Shown piece by piece: positions 30,109 through 39,870 of a DNA stretch of 64,000 nucleotides. Source of the stretch: G963663525 sp963663525 (GTDB lineage Bacteria; Myxococcota_A; SURF-8; G963663525). Below the pieces are notes generated by a model. That model was not told the origin of the DNA. It was given only the letters and a program-made list of their open reading frames with translations, and did not search any database. The stretch spans positions 3,235,273 to 3,299,272 of the forward strand of contig CAXXHC010000001.1 of assembly GCA_963663525.2 (NCBI GenBank), written 5' to 3'. Position 1 is the first letter of the stretch, and each line of letters opens with the position of its first letter. Both the position numbers and the translations under genes were made by a program.

Positions 30109-30151
30109 CTGCGAATAATTCGCAGTATTACGCTCAAACTTCCTAATAGAC
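30109..30151 (+). promoter_or_regulatory. Bipartite LysR-type operator, site 2 (best match)
   Basis: Dyad CTGCGAATAATTCGCAG is a perfect palindrome, extended to 19 bp as A...T. A 13-bp gap follows, then CTTCCTAATAGAC. It ends about 60 bp before the slipin start codon. Confidence 0.75.
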
Positions 30152-30213
30152 GATATATCCGTCTGAGAATTACAGTAAAGGCATAGACTCGAAGGAACGA
30201 GAGGAGAAACAAC

Positions 30214-30978
30214 ATGGGATCGCTACTGATAACAGGATCGGCAACCGTACTCGGAATTCTGGCACTGCTGGCTTTTTCCGGCATCCGCATTCTCAACCAG
30301 TATGAACGCGGCGTGGTTTTTCGCTTCGGTCGCATCACGAAAACTCTGGATCCGGGATTTCGCTGGATCATACCGGTCGTCGATCGGATGGTGCGCATCA
30401 GCACCCGCGTCATCGCCACCGATGTTCCGGAACAGGATGTTATTACGCTTGACAACGTGTCGATCAAAGTGAATGCCGTCGTGTATTTCAAAGTATTGGA
30501 CCCTGTAAAAGCAGTGATTGAGGTAGAGAATTATTTATACGCCACTAGTCAAATAAGCCAGACCACGCTCCGCTCCGTGCTCGGCCAAAGTCAATTGGAT
30601 GAACTTTTGTCCGAGCGTGAAAAGATAAACAAAACGCTCCAGGAAATCATCGACAAGCATACCGATCCATGGGGTGTACGGGTAACGCTGGTGGAGGTCA
30701 AGCAGTTAGATCTGCCGCAAGCGATGCAACGGGCCATGGCAGGGCAGGCAGAAGCCGAGCGTGAGCGGCGCGCCAAAATCATCGCCGCCGAAGGTGAGTT
30801 CCAGGCGTCAACCCGTTTGCGTGAGGCTGCGGATATCATGTCGGAAAATCCGACGGCGCTTCAACTGCGCTACCTGCAGACGCTCAATCAAATCGCTACC
30901 GAAAAGAATTCGACAATCATCTTCCCGCTGCCGATCGATTTGCTGTCTGCCATGTCGTCGAAGAAGAACGACAGCTGA
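30214..30978 (+). CDS. Slipin (SPFH/band 7 membrane protein)
   Basis: 254 aa. An N-terminal membrane helix (ATVLGILALLAFSGIRIL) is followed by the SPFH domain starting NQYERGVVFRFGRITKTLDPGF and including TDVPEQDVITLDNVSIKVNAVVYFKV. A coiled, Ala/Glu-rich segment (QAEAERERRAKIIAAEGEFQ) precedes the end (STIIFPLPIDLL). Slipins scaffold membrane microdomains and are often stress-induced, commonly beside an NfeD protease; no nfeD is here. GAGAGGAGAAAC gives a good RBS. A truncated copy is at 56143-56477 and a remnant at 59019. Confidence 0.93.
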   Translation: MGSLLITGSATVLGILALLAFSGIRILNQYERGVVFRFGRITKTLDPGFRWIIPVVDRMVRISTRVIATDVPEQDVITLDNVSIKVNAVVYFKVLDPVKAVIEVENYLYATSQISQTTLRSVLGQSQLDELLSEREKINKTLQEIIDKHTDPWGVRVTLVEVKQLDLPQAMQRAMAGQAEAERERRAKIIAAEGEFQASTRLREAADIMSENPTALQLRYLQTLNQIATEKNSTIIFPLPIDLLSAMSSKKNDS

Positions 30979-30994
30979 TTTCAGGAAAACCCCA

Positions 30995-32674
30995 ATGAGC
31001 ACATATGACACAGCGTCCTACCAACAGATAGTAAATGAAAAGATCGAGCGAAAAAAGCATCGCCGTCTGTTTCGTCTGATTCTGCCCGCGTTTCCGCCGT
31101 TCAATATTTACAGCAGGATAGCGAAGACGACGACGGCCCTGGGGCCGGTGTGTGTCGGGACGGCTGCTTCGAAATTGGAAAACTGGGATGTGGAAATCAT
31201 CGATGAGAATAACTGCTCCAGCAAATTCTGCCCGAAGGATGAGAAAGGGTTACCTGACCATGACACCCTCCAGCGTCTCCGCCCCGCAGACGCGGTCGGC
31301 TTCTACGGTTCGATGACGTCGGCGATCCCAAGGCTCTATCATCTGGCTGAGCAATACCATGTACTCGGCGCGAAAACGATCGCGGGCGGGTACCACGTCA
31401 GAAGTCTGCCGGATGAGGCTCTGGACAATTTCATCGATGTTGTGGCCCTGGGAGAAAGCGAAACGATTATACGGGACGTGCTGTCGGCATTCGAACTCAA
31501 TGAAGACCCCTTGCATGTGCCCGGCGTCTGTTTCAACCGGAATGGCTCTCACGTCTTCAATGACGATATGACACCGATTGAAAACCTGGACGGATTGCCA
31601 TTTCCCGATTTCAGCCTTGTCCGTTACGCACGGCTGGATATTTACCCCATCGGGCGAACCCGCGGCTGTAATATGAACTGTGAATTCTGCGCCGTGAAAG
31701 ATAAATCAAGATGCGCCTCGCCGGAATGGATGGTCGCCCAGATCGCCCATTTGATCGAAACGAGAAAGGCGCGTGAATTCTTCGATGTCAGCGATCACTT
31801 CTGCGCCTCAGGTGTGGAGGAATCCATCCGTTTCTGCCGACTGCTGGCTGAATATCTCCAAGCGACCGGCATGCGCATCGAGATGACGGTGCAGATTCGA
31901 CTGACAGACGCCCGTCACGGGGAGTTGCTCAAAGCGATGCGAAAAGCCGGTATTTATAATCTGGCGATCGGCATCGAATCCTGCATCGACGAGGAATTGA
32001 CGTTAATGCGCAAGGGCTACCATGAAAAAGACATTCTCGATTTACTCGATGCGTATCATCAACATGGATTCTTCGTGCACGGCATGATGATCTTCGGTTA
32101 TCCGGCAAAACAGGAACACCGGATTGATATCTCCTTGCAGCAGCGTATGAAGAGTTTCCGTCACTTCATCAAGCACCTGGATACAGCTCAGATCCTGCTG
32201 CCGGTACCGCTGCCGGGAACGGAGTTGACTGAACGCCTGGACAGCGAAGGTCGTCTTTACCATCTGGACTACCAATACTACGATGGCCAGTTCCTTCTCT
32301 TTGAACCGGATGAGGGAATCGACGCCAGGGAATTGCAGCGTTCGGTCATCACCCTGATGAGCGGTTTCTACAGGCCAGGATACCTGTTGCGGTTGATCAA
32401 CGCCGTTCTCATATTTTTCCCAACGATTATCTTTCCTCGCGTCCCAACGCTTCTCACGTTTCGCGCTCGATACATCGTTAGGGGGTTTCGATTCTGGTAT
32501 CACAAACATTTCCGTAACAACGCCATCCGATTCGCTGGCAGCTTCATCGTCAGAAAGTGGAAATCCTATTTCCGAAAAAGCGATTTCATGGATCAACTGG
32601 AACGGATGCGGATAACTTTTGCCAATGAGCAAAAAGAACAGGGCACCTCATTTGAACAGGAGGCAAGCAAGTGA
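30995..32674 (+). CDS. B12-binding-type radical SAM protein
   Basis: 559 aa from the ATG after the slipin gene. The N-terminal third is a cobalamin-binding-type Rossmann domain (DAVGFYGSMTSAIPRL, GGYHVRSLPDEAL, DVVALGESE). The radical SAM core opens with GRTRGCNMNCEFCAVKD, whose CxxxCxxC binds the 4Fe-4S cluster, and continues GIESCIDEELTLMRKGY. A C-terminal hydrophobic stretch (LLRLINAVLIFFPTIIFP) suggests membrane association. Family members modify lipids, hopanoids or unknown metabolites; the substrate cannot be told. Only 16 bp from slipin, so probably co-transcribed and under the same operator. Confidence 0.88.
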   Translation: MSTYDTASYQQIVNEKIERKKHRRLFRLILPAFPPFNIYSRIAKTTTALGPVCVGTAASKLENWDVEIIDENNCSSKFCPKDEKGLPDHDTLQRLRPADAVGFYGSMTSAIPRLYHLAEQYHVLGAKTIAGGYHVRSLPDEALDNFIDVVALGESETIIRDVLSAFELNEDPLHVPGVCFNRNGSHVFNDDMTPIENLDGLPFPDFSLVRYARLDIYPIGRTRGCNMNCEFCAVKDKSRCASPEWMVAQIAHLIETRKAREFFDVSDHFCASGVEESIRFCRLLAEYLQATGMRIEMTVQIRLTDARHGELLKAMRKAGIYNLAIGIESCIDEELTLMRKGYHEKDILDLLDAYHQHGFFVHGMMIFGYPAKQEHRIDISLQQRMKSFRHFIKHLDTAQILLPVPLPGTELTERLDSEGRLYHLDYQYYDGQFLLFEPDEGIDARELQRSVITLMSGFYRPGYLLRLINAVLIFFPTIIFPRVPTLLTFRARYIVRGFRFWYHKHFRNNAIRFAGSFIVRKWKSYFRKSDFMDQLERMRITFANEQKEQGTSFEQEASK

Positions 32675-32684
32675 CATATAAAAG

Positions 32685-32827
32685 ATGGTTGGTGCTCGTC
32701 ATGGTTCGCTTTGCTGTGGCTACTGGGCTTGACCACAAACACCACATTAGGCGGCTGGGTCCATGTTCTGCTGATTGCGGGGGGTGTAATGGGTCTGGTG
32801 TTTATTTTCCAGGGACGGGGGGGATAA
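32685..32827 (+). pseudogene. lmo0937-type small membrane protein, damaged start
   Basis: One frame reads FALLWLLGLTTNTTLGGWVHVLLIAGGVMGLVFIFQGRGG, the two-helix core of the small lmo0937/DUF5670 family (usually about 48 aa). No in-frame start exists and upstream codons look shifted. A longer overlapping frame from GTG at 32671 is not family-like. Related members sit at 53490 and 59161. Confidence 0.55.
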
Positions 32828-33021
32828 AAGAGGAAAGAAAGAATCGTGAACTTTGAGGAATGAAGGAGCGGTATCTCGATCGAATGTTTCGTTTGGGAAT
32901 CGCAGGACAGTTCGTAAAAGGGGAAACGGAACGTGATCTCTTCAATCGTCCACCATAGCGATCTTCAGCATATAGAGTTGAAACGGATGCCTGACATGTC
33001 AGGTATCGATGGAGGTGAATC

Positions 33022-33111
33022 ATGGCGATTGAACCAGCAATAATGAAAAAAGCGATTATTGCCGTATCCGTGATAATCATCGCGCCCTTGCTTGTCATGG
33101 CGTCTGGCTGA
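33022..33111 (+). CDS. Tiny hydrophobic peptide
   Basis: 29 aa: MAIEPAIMKKAIIAVSV followed by a hydrophobic run to APLLVMASG. A strong RBS, GGAGGTG, precedes the ATG by six bases. One membrane helix. No family recognised; it may be a stress-type small membrane peptide or chance. Confidence 0.35.
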   Translation: MAIEPAIMKKAIIAVSVIIIAPLLVMASG

Positions 33112-33165
33112 TCATTTCCGCCGTAAGGTGACTGCAGCGCTGGAAGCGTGTGATTTTACCAATCC

Positions 33166-33190
33166 GACAAACCTCGAAAAACGGTTTGTC
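33166..33190 (+). promoter_or_regulatory. Inverted repeat before the glycosyltransferase gene
   Basis: Perfect 8-bp inverted repeat GACAAACC/GGTTTGTC with a 9-bp spacer, 20 bp before the ATG and ending 10 bp before the GGAGG RBS. It could be an operator or a translation-modulating hairpin for the operon. Confidence 0.45.
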
Positions 33191-33210
33191 TGGAACAATG
33201 GAGGAATTCT

Positions 33211-34554
33211 ATGAGTGAAACACCTTTAAACGAACCCCAAAATCTGGGCGGACAGACGACGGATATGATCCAGAACGAACGTTCTTCGTCGAGTATAAGC
33301 AGAATAGGCTACATTGAAGTAAACCAACGAGATACGAGCCCAATAAAGCAGTTTCATTTTGCCAAGCGATCGTCTATCCAAACCAAGCCGACTACCAGTC
33401 TTCGCAAAATTGCCATGCTTGGAAATCATTTGCCGCGTCAGTGTGGAATCGCCACGTTTACGACCCATTTAAGCGAAGCGATCGGAACCAGGTTCTCGGC
33501 GCTCGAATGTTTTGTCCTGGCAATGAACGACGCCGATCATCGTTATGATTATCCGGAGCAGGTTCGATATGAGATCAGAGCGACCGATGCCGCTTCGTAC
33601 AGTCGCGCAGCTGACTTCCTGAACGTCAGCCGTGTCGAACTGGTGTCCTTGCAGCACGAATACGGGATTTTCGGGGGTGAGGCCGGCAGCCACATTCTGG
33701 CATTGCTTCGTGACTTGCGCATGCCGATCGTGACGACACTTCACACGATCCTTGAACATCCCAATTCTATGCAGCGCCTCGCAATGGATGAGCTTACACT
33801 GCTTTCAGAACGTCTTGTGGTCATGAGCACCGATGGCGCAGAAATTCTGCGCGCAGTTCACAACGTTCCTGATGAAAAGATCGATGTCGTTCCGCATGGG
33901 ATTCCAACCCTGCCGAATGCCAGGCGAAGCAGACAAAAGCTTGGAGTTGAACATAAATCGGTAATGCTGACTTTCGGGTTCGTCTCGCCCGGCAAAGGGA
34001 TCGAGCATGTCATCAATGCAATGCCTGCGATTCTGAAGCGCCACCCCGATACACTATACATCGTGCTAGGTGTTACGCATCCGCATGTCAAGGAGAGCCA
34101 GGGCGAGACGTATCGTAACATGCTTGAAAGTCGCGTGCATGAATTGGGAGTGGATTCCAGCGTTATTTTTAAAAACAGCTTCGTTAGCCAGGAAGAACTC
34201 AACGAATTTCTTGCCGCTGCGGATATCTACGTTACCCCGTATCTCAATCCGGAACAGATCACGTCCGGAACACTCGCCTACTCGGTTGGTAACGGGAAGG
34301 CCGCTATTTCAACACCTTATGCCTATGCAAAGGAGCTTCTATCGAACGGTCGCGGAATTCTTGTTCCCTGGCCCAAGGACGATCCGCATGGTATCGAACG
34401 CGCTGTAATAGGACTGCTTGACGACGATAACAAACGCCTCGCGCTTTGTGAACGCGCAGCAGCCTACGGTCGAGGCATGCACTGGCCTGAGGTGGCGAAC
34501 TCCTATGTCCGCAGCTTCGAACGAGCGCGAAATGGGATCGGCGGCAACCTTTAA
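33211..34554 (+). CDS. GT4-type glycosyltransferase
   Basis: 447 aa. The first 70 residues are polar and probably disordered. The GT-B fold follows: ML-NHLPRQCGIATFTTHLSE, LQHEYGIFGGEAG, then the donor-binding half with TFGFVSPGKGIEHVINAM and a family-type acidic/Glu motif near the C-terminus (YLNPEQITSGTLAYSVGNGKA). Overlaps the next gene by one base. With the following toroid protein and GH130 enzyme it forms a three-gene unit seen in many bacteria and linked to mannoside synthesis or turnover. Likely cytoplasmic. Confidence 0.85.
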   Translation: MSETPLNEPQNLGGQTTDMIQNERSSSSISRIGYIEVNQRDTSPIKQFHFAKRSSIQTKPTTSLRKIAMLGNHLPRQCGIATFTTHLSEAIGTRFSALECFVLAMNDADHRYDYPEQVRYEIRATDAASYSRAADFLNVSRVELVSLQHEYGIFGGEAGSHILALLRDLRMPIVTTLHTILEHPNSMQRLAMDELTLLSERLVVMSTDGAEILRAVHNVPDEKIDVVPHGIPTLPNARRSRQKLGVEHKSVMLTFGFVSPGKGIEHVINAMPAILKRHPDTLYIVLGVTHPHVKESQGETYRNMLESRVHELGVDSSVIFKNSFVSQEELNEFLAAADIYVTPYLNPEQITSGTLAYSVGNGKAAISTPYAYAKELLSNGRGILVPWPKDDPHGIERAVIGLLDDDNKRLALCERAAAYGRGMHWPEVANSYVRSFERARNGIGGNL

Positions 34555-35696
34555 TGATTAGCCAACCGGAAACATTCGCAGAGCAATCACTTAATTTGCC
34601 AGAAATCAACATTGAGCATCTTGAGTGCTTGAGTGATGGTACGGGAATCCTGCAACATGCGGCGTTCAGTGTTCCTCGTTACGAAGACGGATATTGTCTG
34701 GATGACAATGCCAGAGCATTGCTTTTAATATCTCTTATTGAAGGCTTCGGTATCAAGGACGTCAAAGCGGTCAATCCGCTTGGGTCCCGATACTTAGCCT
34801 TTGTGAGGCATGCATTCGATACGCAAAGCGGACTGTTCCGCAATTTTATGTCATATACCAGACAATGGACCGAAAAGTGGGGCTCAGAGGATAGTCATGG
34901 ACGAGCGCTTTGGGCGCTTGGTTTTGTGATAGATCGCTCAGGCGACCCGGGACGCCGTGCACTTGCCAACTCTCTCTTCCGTGACGCACTGCAAAAGGTC
35001 AATGATTTTACAAGTCCTCGTGCATGGGCCTACACGCTTCTGGGAATCGATGCGTATCTATCTGCATTCCAGGGAGAGAGGAATGTTAAAGAGCTTCGTA
35101 ACCATCTGGCCGAGCGCCTCTTCGATCTATACCAGCGTGTGAGCAGTCCTGAGTGGCCATGGTTTGAGGAACGAGCCACATATTGCAACGCTCGTCTGTC
35201 ACAAGCCCTCCTTGTGTCCGGATGGCGAATGGAGCACGAAGAGATGAAATTGGCCGGATTACAATCGCTTGAATGGCTTTGTGAGGTTCAACGTTCGCCT
35301 TCCGGAGATGGAACCTTCGCCCCAATTGGTTCGAATGGCTTTTACGAAAAAGGTGGAACCAAGGCCGAGTTCGACCAGCAACCTGTCGAGGCCTGTACGA
35401 TGGTCTCGGCCTGCCTTGCCGCTCAGCGAGTTACAGGTGCTAGAAACTGGGCATTGGAAGCCCGCCGAGCATTCAGCTGGTTCTTTGGTGAAAACCAACT
35501 GCAACAATCACTCTACGATCCCGCAACCGGTGGCTGTCGTGACGGGCTTCATGTGGACCGAGCGAACGAAAACCAGGGTGCTGAATCAACCTTATCTTTC
35601 CTCTTGGCTCTTGTCGAGATGTGTACTTCCGTTTCAACCGTTCAATCTGTTCGCGCAGACACGAAAAAGACAAACATTAGAAAGGCCACATTATGA
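34554..35696 (+). CDS. Alpha/alpha-toroid glycosidase-like protein
   Basis: 380 aa of helical repeats (DDNARALLLISLIEGFGI, DSHGRALWALGFVIDRSG, SPRAWAYTLLGIDAYL, SGDGTFAPIGSNGFY, FDQQPVEACTMVSACLAAQ) typical of six-hairpin toroids used by glycosidases and epimerases. It is commonly annotated as a glycosyltransferase partner. ATG overlaps the GT4 stop and its own end overlaps the GH130 start by 4 bp, so expression is coupled. Precise activity unknown. Confidence 0.75.
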   Translation: MISQPETFAEQSLNLPEINIEHLECLSDGTGILQHAAFSVPRYEDGYCLDDNARALLLISLIEGFGIKDVKAVNPLGSRYLAFVRHAFDTQSGLFRNFMSYTRQWTEKWGSEDSHGRALWALGFVIDRSGDPGRRALANSLFRDALQKVNDFTSPRAWAYTLLGIDAYLSAFQGERNVKELRNHLAERLFDLYQRVSSPEWPWFEERATYCNARLSQALLVSGWRMEHEEMKLAGLQSLEWLCEVQRSPSGDGTFAPIGSNGFYEKGGTKAEFDQQPVEACTMVSACLAAQRVTGARNWALEARRAFSWFFGENQLQQSLYDPATGGCRDGLHVDRANENQGAESTLSFLLALVEMCTSVSTVQSVRADTKKTNIRKATL

Positions 35697-36700
35697 CCGA
35701 CAGCATAAAAGAGCCCGCTTATGAGATACTCTTTCATCGCAACAGCGCAAACCCGATCCTTACCGCCGCCGATTGGCCTTATCCCGTGCATACCGTCTTT
35801 AATCCAGGCGCCACTCTGCTCAAGGATGGTACGACGTTGCTGCTATGCAGGGTGGAAGACCGCCGCGGCCTTTCGCACCTTAGCGCCGCACGCTCGGCGA
35901 ACGGAGTTGATGGATGGGTTATCGACAGCAAGCCGACGCTTTTACCCGATCCGCAGAATTTTCCCGAAGAGATTTGGGGCATCGAGGACCCGCGCATTAC
36001 CTATATCGACGAGCTTGGAAAATACGCAATCACCTATACGGCTTTCAGCAAAGGCGGCCCTTGCGTGGCGCTCGCCATGACGGAAGACTTTAACCGCTTC
36101 GAACGTTACGGTGTCATTATGCAGCCTGACGACAAGGACGCGGCGCTGCTACCCAGACGCATAGATGGGAAGTTCGCGCTCGTTCACCGGCCTGCGAACC
36201 ATTCTACGGCGCATATCTGGATCACCTATTCGCCTGATTTGAGCAATTGGGGAACGCACAAGCCGCTCCTGATGGCGCGCAAAGGCGCATGGTGGGATGC
36301 GTATAAAATCGGTCTTTCGCCCCCCCTTATCGAGACATCGCGAGGCTGGTTGATGATTTATCACGGTGTGCGAATCACTCCGGCTGGGGCGCTGTACCGC
36401 CTCGGGCTTGCACTCTTCGATCTCGAAAAACCGACAGATCTTCTCCTCCGCGGAGACTCATGGATATTTGGACCGGAAACGCCGTACGAACTTATAGGCG
36501 ATGTCAATAAGGTCGCTTTCCCTTGCGGTTACACGATAGCCCCTGATGGCGATACGATCAATCTCTATTACGGCGCTGCGGACACGAGCATTGCGCTGGC
36601 GACAGGAAGCATTCATGGACTATTGCAGTGGCTCGATCACAACGATCTTCAAGCTCAAAAAGCATTTATCGAGCGTAGGAAATCAGCGGAAGAAAATTGA
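35693..36700 (+). CDS. GH130 family mannoside phosphorylase
   Basis: 335 aa, five-bladed beta-propeller of family GH130. Motifs: HTVFNPGATLLKDGTTLLLCRVEDRRG, EEIWGIEDPRITYIDELGKYAITYT (the catalytic Asp lies in IEDPR), and YKIGLSPPLIETSRGWLMIYHG. GH130 enzymes phosphorolyse or hydrolyse beta-mannosides to mannose-1-phosphate; some act in reverse to build storage mannan. ManC further down would connect mannose-1-phosphate to GDP-mannose. Last gene of the coupled three-gene unit. Confidence 0.88.
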   Translation: MTDSIKEPAYEILFHRNSANPILTAADWPYPVHTVFNPGATLLKDGTTLLLCRVEDRRGLSHLSAARSANGVDGWVIDSKPTLLPDPQNFPEEIWGIEDPRITYIDELGKYAITYTAFSKGGPCVALAMTEDFNRFERYGVIMQPDDKDAALLPRRIDGKFALVHRPANHSTAHIWITYSPDLSNWGTHKPLLMARKGAWWDAYKIGLSPPLIETSRGWLMIYHGVRITPAGALYRLGLALFDLEKPTDLLLRGDSWIFGPETPYELIGDVNKVAFPCGYTIAPDGDTINLYYGAADTSIALATGSIHGLLQWLDHNDLQAQKAFIERRKSAEEN

Positions 36701-36784
36701 TTCAACAAACCCTTGAAGATGAAGAAGGAGTATCGTGAAGGAATTTCTGAAAAGGTGAGCCAATAATATGGAGTGAGCAGCGAT

Positions 36785-37084
36785 ATGGACGGGTATAAAT
36801 CAAGCAGATCGGATAATCGGAATATCTCCCGAATATCGTTCGGATCGGAAACTCGGGCGCTGGTTGTCGTGGCCCACCCGGATGACGAAACATTATGGGT
36901 CGGCGGCACCATGCTCATGCACCCTGATTGGAGAAGGAAAGTGGTCTCTCTCTGCCGGGGAAATGATCAGGATAGACGGCCCAGGTTTTTCAGCGCGGCG
37001 ACACGCCTCGGCGGACAGGGAAACCAAGGCACCGAAGGTATCAACGAATGTCCAAGAAAAGGCCGTTGCGGCAAAAATAGCTGA
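36785..37084 (+). pseudogene. PIG-L/LmbE-type deacetylase fragment
   Basis: Residues 20-75 read ALVVVAHPDDETLWVGGTML, with the zinc-site AHPDDE of N-acetylglucosamine deacetylases, followed by SLCRGNDQDRRPRFFSAATR. The family normally has 220-270 aa; here similarity ends near residue 76. Another frame then continues as a Lys/Glu-rich coiled coil (KIAEVEKEKATSAKVEAEIA) up to 37211, probably the tail of a different gene. Two fused fragments, not a working enzyme. Confidence 0.65.
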
Positions 37085-37303
37085 AGTCGAGAAGGAAAAG
37101 GCTACATCCGCAAAGGTAGAGGCAGAGATAGCCAAAAAAGAAGCCGAAGTTGAAAACAAGAAGGCGGCTCTAAAACAAAAGAGAGCGACGGTTACTGGGT
37201 ACTCGCCTTGATGATTGTTGTGATCATCAGAAAGTCCAGGAGGGAACGCGCGCTGCTGACACGCCTTCGAAATGAATCATCAATATACACGGGAGTTTTG
37301 AAC

Positions 37304-39679
37304 ATGAAGACCAATGCGCTTACCCCTGAGTTGCTCTCCAAAATTGACGCCTACTGGCGTGCAGCCAACTACCTGTCGGTTGGTCAGATCTATCTTCACG
37401 ACAATCCGCTGCTGCGGGAGCCGCTTAAGGAAGAACACGTCAAACCGCGCCTGCTGGGGCACTGGGGCACCTGCCCGGGGCTTAACTTTGTCTATGCTCA
37501 CATGAACCGCGCCATCAACAAATATGATCTGGACTGCATCTATATCTGTGGTCCCGGTCACGGCGGTCCAGCCATGGTCGCCAATACTTATCTGGAGGGA
37601 ACCTACAGCGAGTTGTATCCGGATATTTCGCAGGATGCCGAAGGCATTGAAAAGCTTTTTAAGCAGTTTTCCTTTCCGGGTGGTATTCCAAGCCACGTTG
37701 CGCCTGAAACGCCCGGCTCCATTCACGAGGGTGGAGAACTTGGGTATTCCGTCTCACACGCCTTTGGAGCGGCATTCGACAATCCCGATCTGTTGGTCGT
37801 CTGTGTGGTGGGCGATGGCGAAGCGGAAACCGGGTCACTAGCCTGCTCCTGGCACTCGAACAAGTTTCTGAACCCGACTCGGGATGGGGCTGTGCTGCCG
37901 ATCCTTCATCTGAATGGATATAAAATCGCAAATCCGACATTGATGGGGCGTATGCCGAAGGAGGAACTGGAAAGCCTGTTCGTTGGTTACGGCTACAAAC
38001 CCTATTTCGTCGAAGGTTCCGACCCAGTCGCCATGCACCGGCTCATGGCATCGACACTGGACACCATAGTCGATGAAATCCATTCCATCCAACGGGCTGC
38101 GCGTGAAAATGTGGTTCTCTCCCTTCCGAAATGGCCGATGATGATACTCAGAACCCCTAAGGGATGGACAGGGCCAAAGGAGGTCGACGGGAAAAAGACA
38201 GAGGGTTTCTGGCGATCGCACCAGGTGCCTTTCTCTGATATTGCCGGAAAACCGAATCATTTGAAACTCCTTGAAACGTGGATGGAAAGCTATCGTCCAG
38301 AGGAACTGTTTGATGAAATCGGTTCATTGATCCCCGAACTGGCAAAACTTGCCCCAACGGGTATCCGGCGTATGGGAGCCAATCCGCACGCCAACGGCGG
38401 TCTGCTGCTGAAGGATTTACGCATGCCCGATTTTCGGAAATATGAGGTAGCCGTTCCATCGCCTGGAGCTGTCGAAGCCGAAAGCACGCGGGTGATGGGC
38501 ACGTTCCTGCGTGATGTAATGCAAAACAATAAAAAGGCCGCAAACTTCCGTGTAATGGGTCCCGATGAAACCGCATCCAACCGACTTTCTGCGCTGTTTG
38601 AGGTAACCGGGCGCACTTGGATAGGCGAAACGATTCCCGAAGATGACCATCTTTCACCGGACGGGAGGGTGATGGAAATTCTCAGCGAAAACACCTGCCA
38701 GGGTTGGCTGGAGGGCTATCTCCTGACCGGTCGCCATGGCCTGTTCAACTGTTACGAGGCCTTCATTCATATTATTGACTCCATGTTCAACCAGCACGCA
38801 AAATGGTTGAAGGTGGCGCGGGATGAAGTTCCTTGGCGTAGGCCGGTCGCTTCATTGAACTATCTGCTGACCTCGCTGGTATGGCGGCAGGATCACAACG
38901 GATTCAGCCATCAAGATCCCGGATTCATCGACCATGTGGTAAACAAGAAGGCGGACGTCATCCGCATCTATCTCCCTCCGGATGCCAATACACTTCTGTC
39001 CGTTACGGATCACTGTCTGCGAAGCCGGGATTATGTCAACGTGATTGTGGCTGGCAAGCAGCCACAGCCTCAGTGGCTCGATATGGATTCCGCCGTCAAG
39101 CATTGCACTGCCGGCGTAGGAATATGGGAATGGGCCAGCAACGATAAGGGATGTGAGCCAGACGTCGTCATGGCATGTGCGGGCGACTCACCGACTATGG
39201 AAACCCTGGCGGCAGTCAAATATTTGCGTGCACGCCTTCCCGAATTGAAAATCCGCGTAGTTAATGTCGTAGATCTGATGACCTTACAGGACAAGGAAGA
39301 GCATCCGCATGGTCTTTCGCATCGCGATTTCGATGCGCTCTTCACAACCGATAAGCCGATCGTCTTTGCCTACCACGGCTATCCATGGCTGATCCACCGT
39401 CTCACCTATCGCCGTACAAACCACGGAAACCTCCATGTGCGCGGTTACAAGGAAGAAGGTACCACAACCACACCGTTCGATATGCTGGTGCTGAACGATC
39501 TCGACCGCTTCCATCTGGTCGCCGATGTGATTGACCGCGTACCCACGCTGGGAGCAAGTGCCGCCTACATCAAGCAGGAGATACGTGACCGATTGATTGA
39601 GCACAAGCAGTACATTCGCAAGTATGGACAGGATATGCCGGAGATCAGAAACTGGAAATGGGGTGCAACCCATGACTAG
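37304..39679 (+). CDS. xfp: Xylulose-5-P/fructose-6-P phosphoketolase
   Basis: 791 aa, full length for the family. A thiamine-diphosphate enzyme that phosphorolytically splits xylulose-5-P (or fructose-6-P) to acetyl-P plus glyceraldehyde-3-P (or erythrose-4-P). Motifs: LGHWGTCPGLNFVYAHMNR, ICGPGHGGPA, the ThDP site VVCVVGDGEAETG, and PLEGYLL-type ENTCQGWLEGYLLTGRHG with NQHAKWLK. I use the ATG with GGGAG upstream; a longer frame adds 32 unrelated residues. No acetate kinase adjoins it. It supplies acetyl-P and C3 units beside the sugar genes. Confidence 0.95.
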   Translation: MKTNALTPELLSKIDAYWRAANYLSVGQIYLHDNPLLREPLKEEHVKPRLLGHWGTCPGLNFVYAHMNRAINKYDLDCIYICGPGHGGPAMVANTYLEGTYSELYPDISQDAEGIEKLFKQFSFPGGIPSHVAPETPGSIHEGGELGYSVSHAFGAAFDNPDLLVVCVVGDGEAETGSLACSWHSNKFLNPTRDGAVLPILHLNGYKIANPTLMGRMPKEELESLFVGYGYKPYFVEGSDPVAMHRLMASTLDTIVDEIHSIQRAARENVVLSLPKWPMMILRTPKGWTGPKEVDGKKTEGFWRSHQVPFSDIAGKPNHLKLLETWMESYRPEELFDEIGSLIPELAKLAPTGIRRMGANPHANGGLLLKDLRMPDFRKYEVAVPSPGAVEAESTRVMGTFLRDVMQNNKKAANFRVMGPDETASNRLSALFEVTGRTWIGETIPEDDHLSPDGRVMEILSENTCQGWLEGYLLTGRHGLFNCYEAFIHIIDSMFNQHAKWLKVARDEVPWRRPVASLNYLLTSLVWRQDHNGFSHQDPGFIDHVVNKKADVIRIYLPPDANTLLSVTDHCLRSRDYVNVIVAGKQPQPQWLDMDSAVKHCTAGVGIWEWASNDKGCEPDVVMACAGDSPTMETLAAVKYLRARLPELKIRVVNVVDLMTLQDKEEHPHGLSHRDFDALFTTDKPIVFAYHGYPWLIHRLTYRRTNHGNLHVRGYKEEGTTTTPFDMLVLNDLDRFHLVADVIDRVPTLGASAAYIKQEIRDRLIEHKQYIRKYGQDMPEIRNWKWGATHD

Positions 39680-39870
39680 GTTCGGGCGACTCAATGCGCG
39701 ACTGACGCGCGTGTGCGAAGCGAACGAAGACGAGCCTGCGTACTCGTGGCATGGAGGAAAGGATAAACTAGCAACACTTGATCAGTGTAGCACCGAAATT
39801 CAGCGTGGTCTGTAACTATGATGGCACTGGAACCCATGCTGTTGAACCGAATCACGAGAGGATGCCGTTG

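Noticed and set aside
29920..30186. 88-aa ORF upstream of slipin with a partner at 58198-58545
   Set aside because: The similarity between the two comes from duplicated noncoding DNA; frames are not preserved in a coding manner and the operator lies inside.
37008..37211. Coiled-coil ORF after the PIG-L fragment as its own gene
   Set aside because: No start codon in the coiled-coil part; it looks like the tail of a lost gene.
39672..39815. 47-aa ORF between phosphoketolase and manC
   Set aside because: It overlaps the phosphoketolase stop (ATGACTAG) but has no RBS and no recognisable features.
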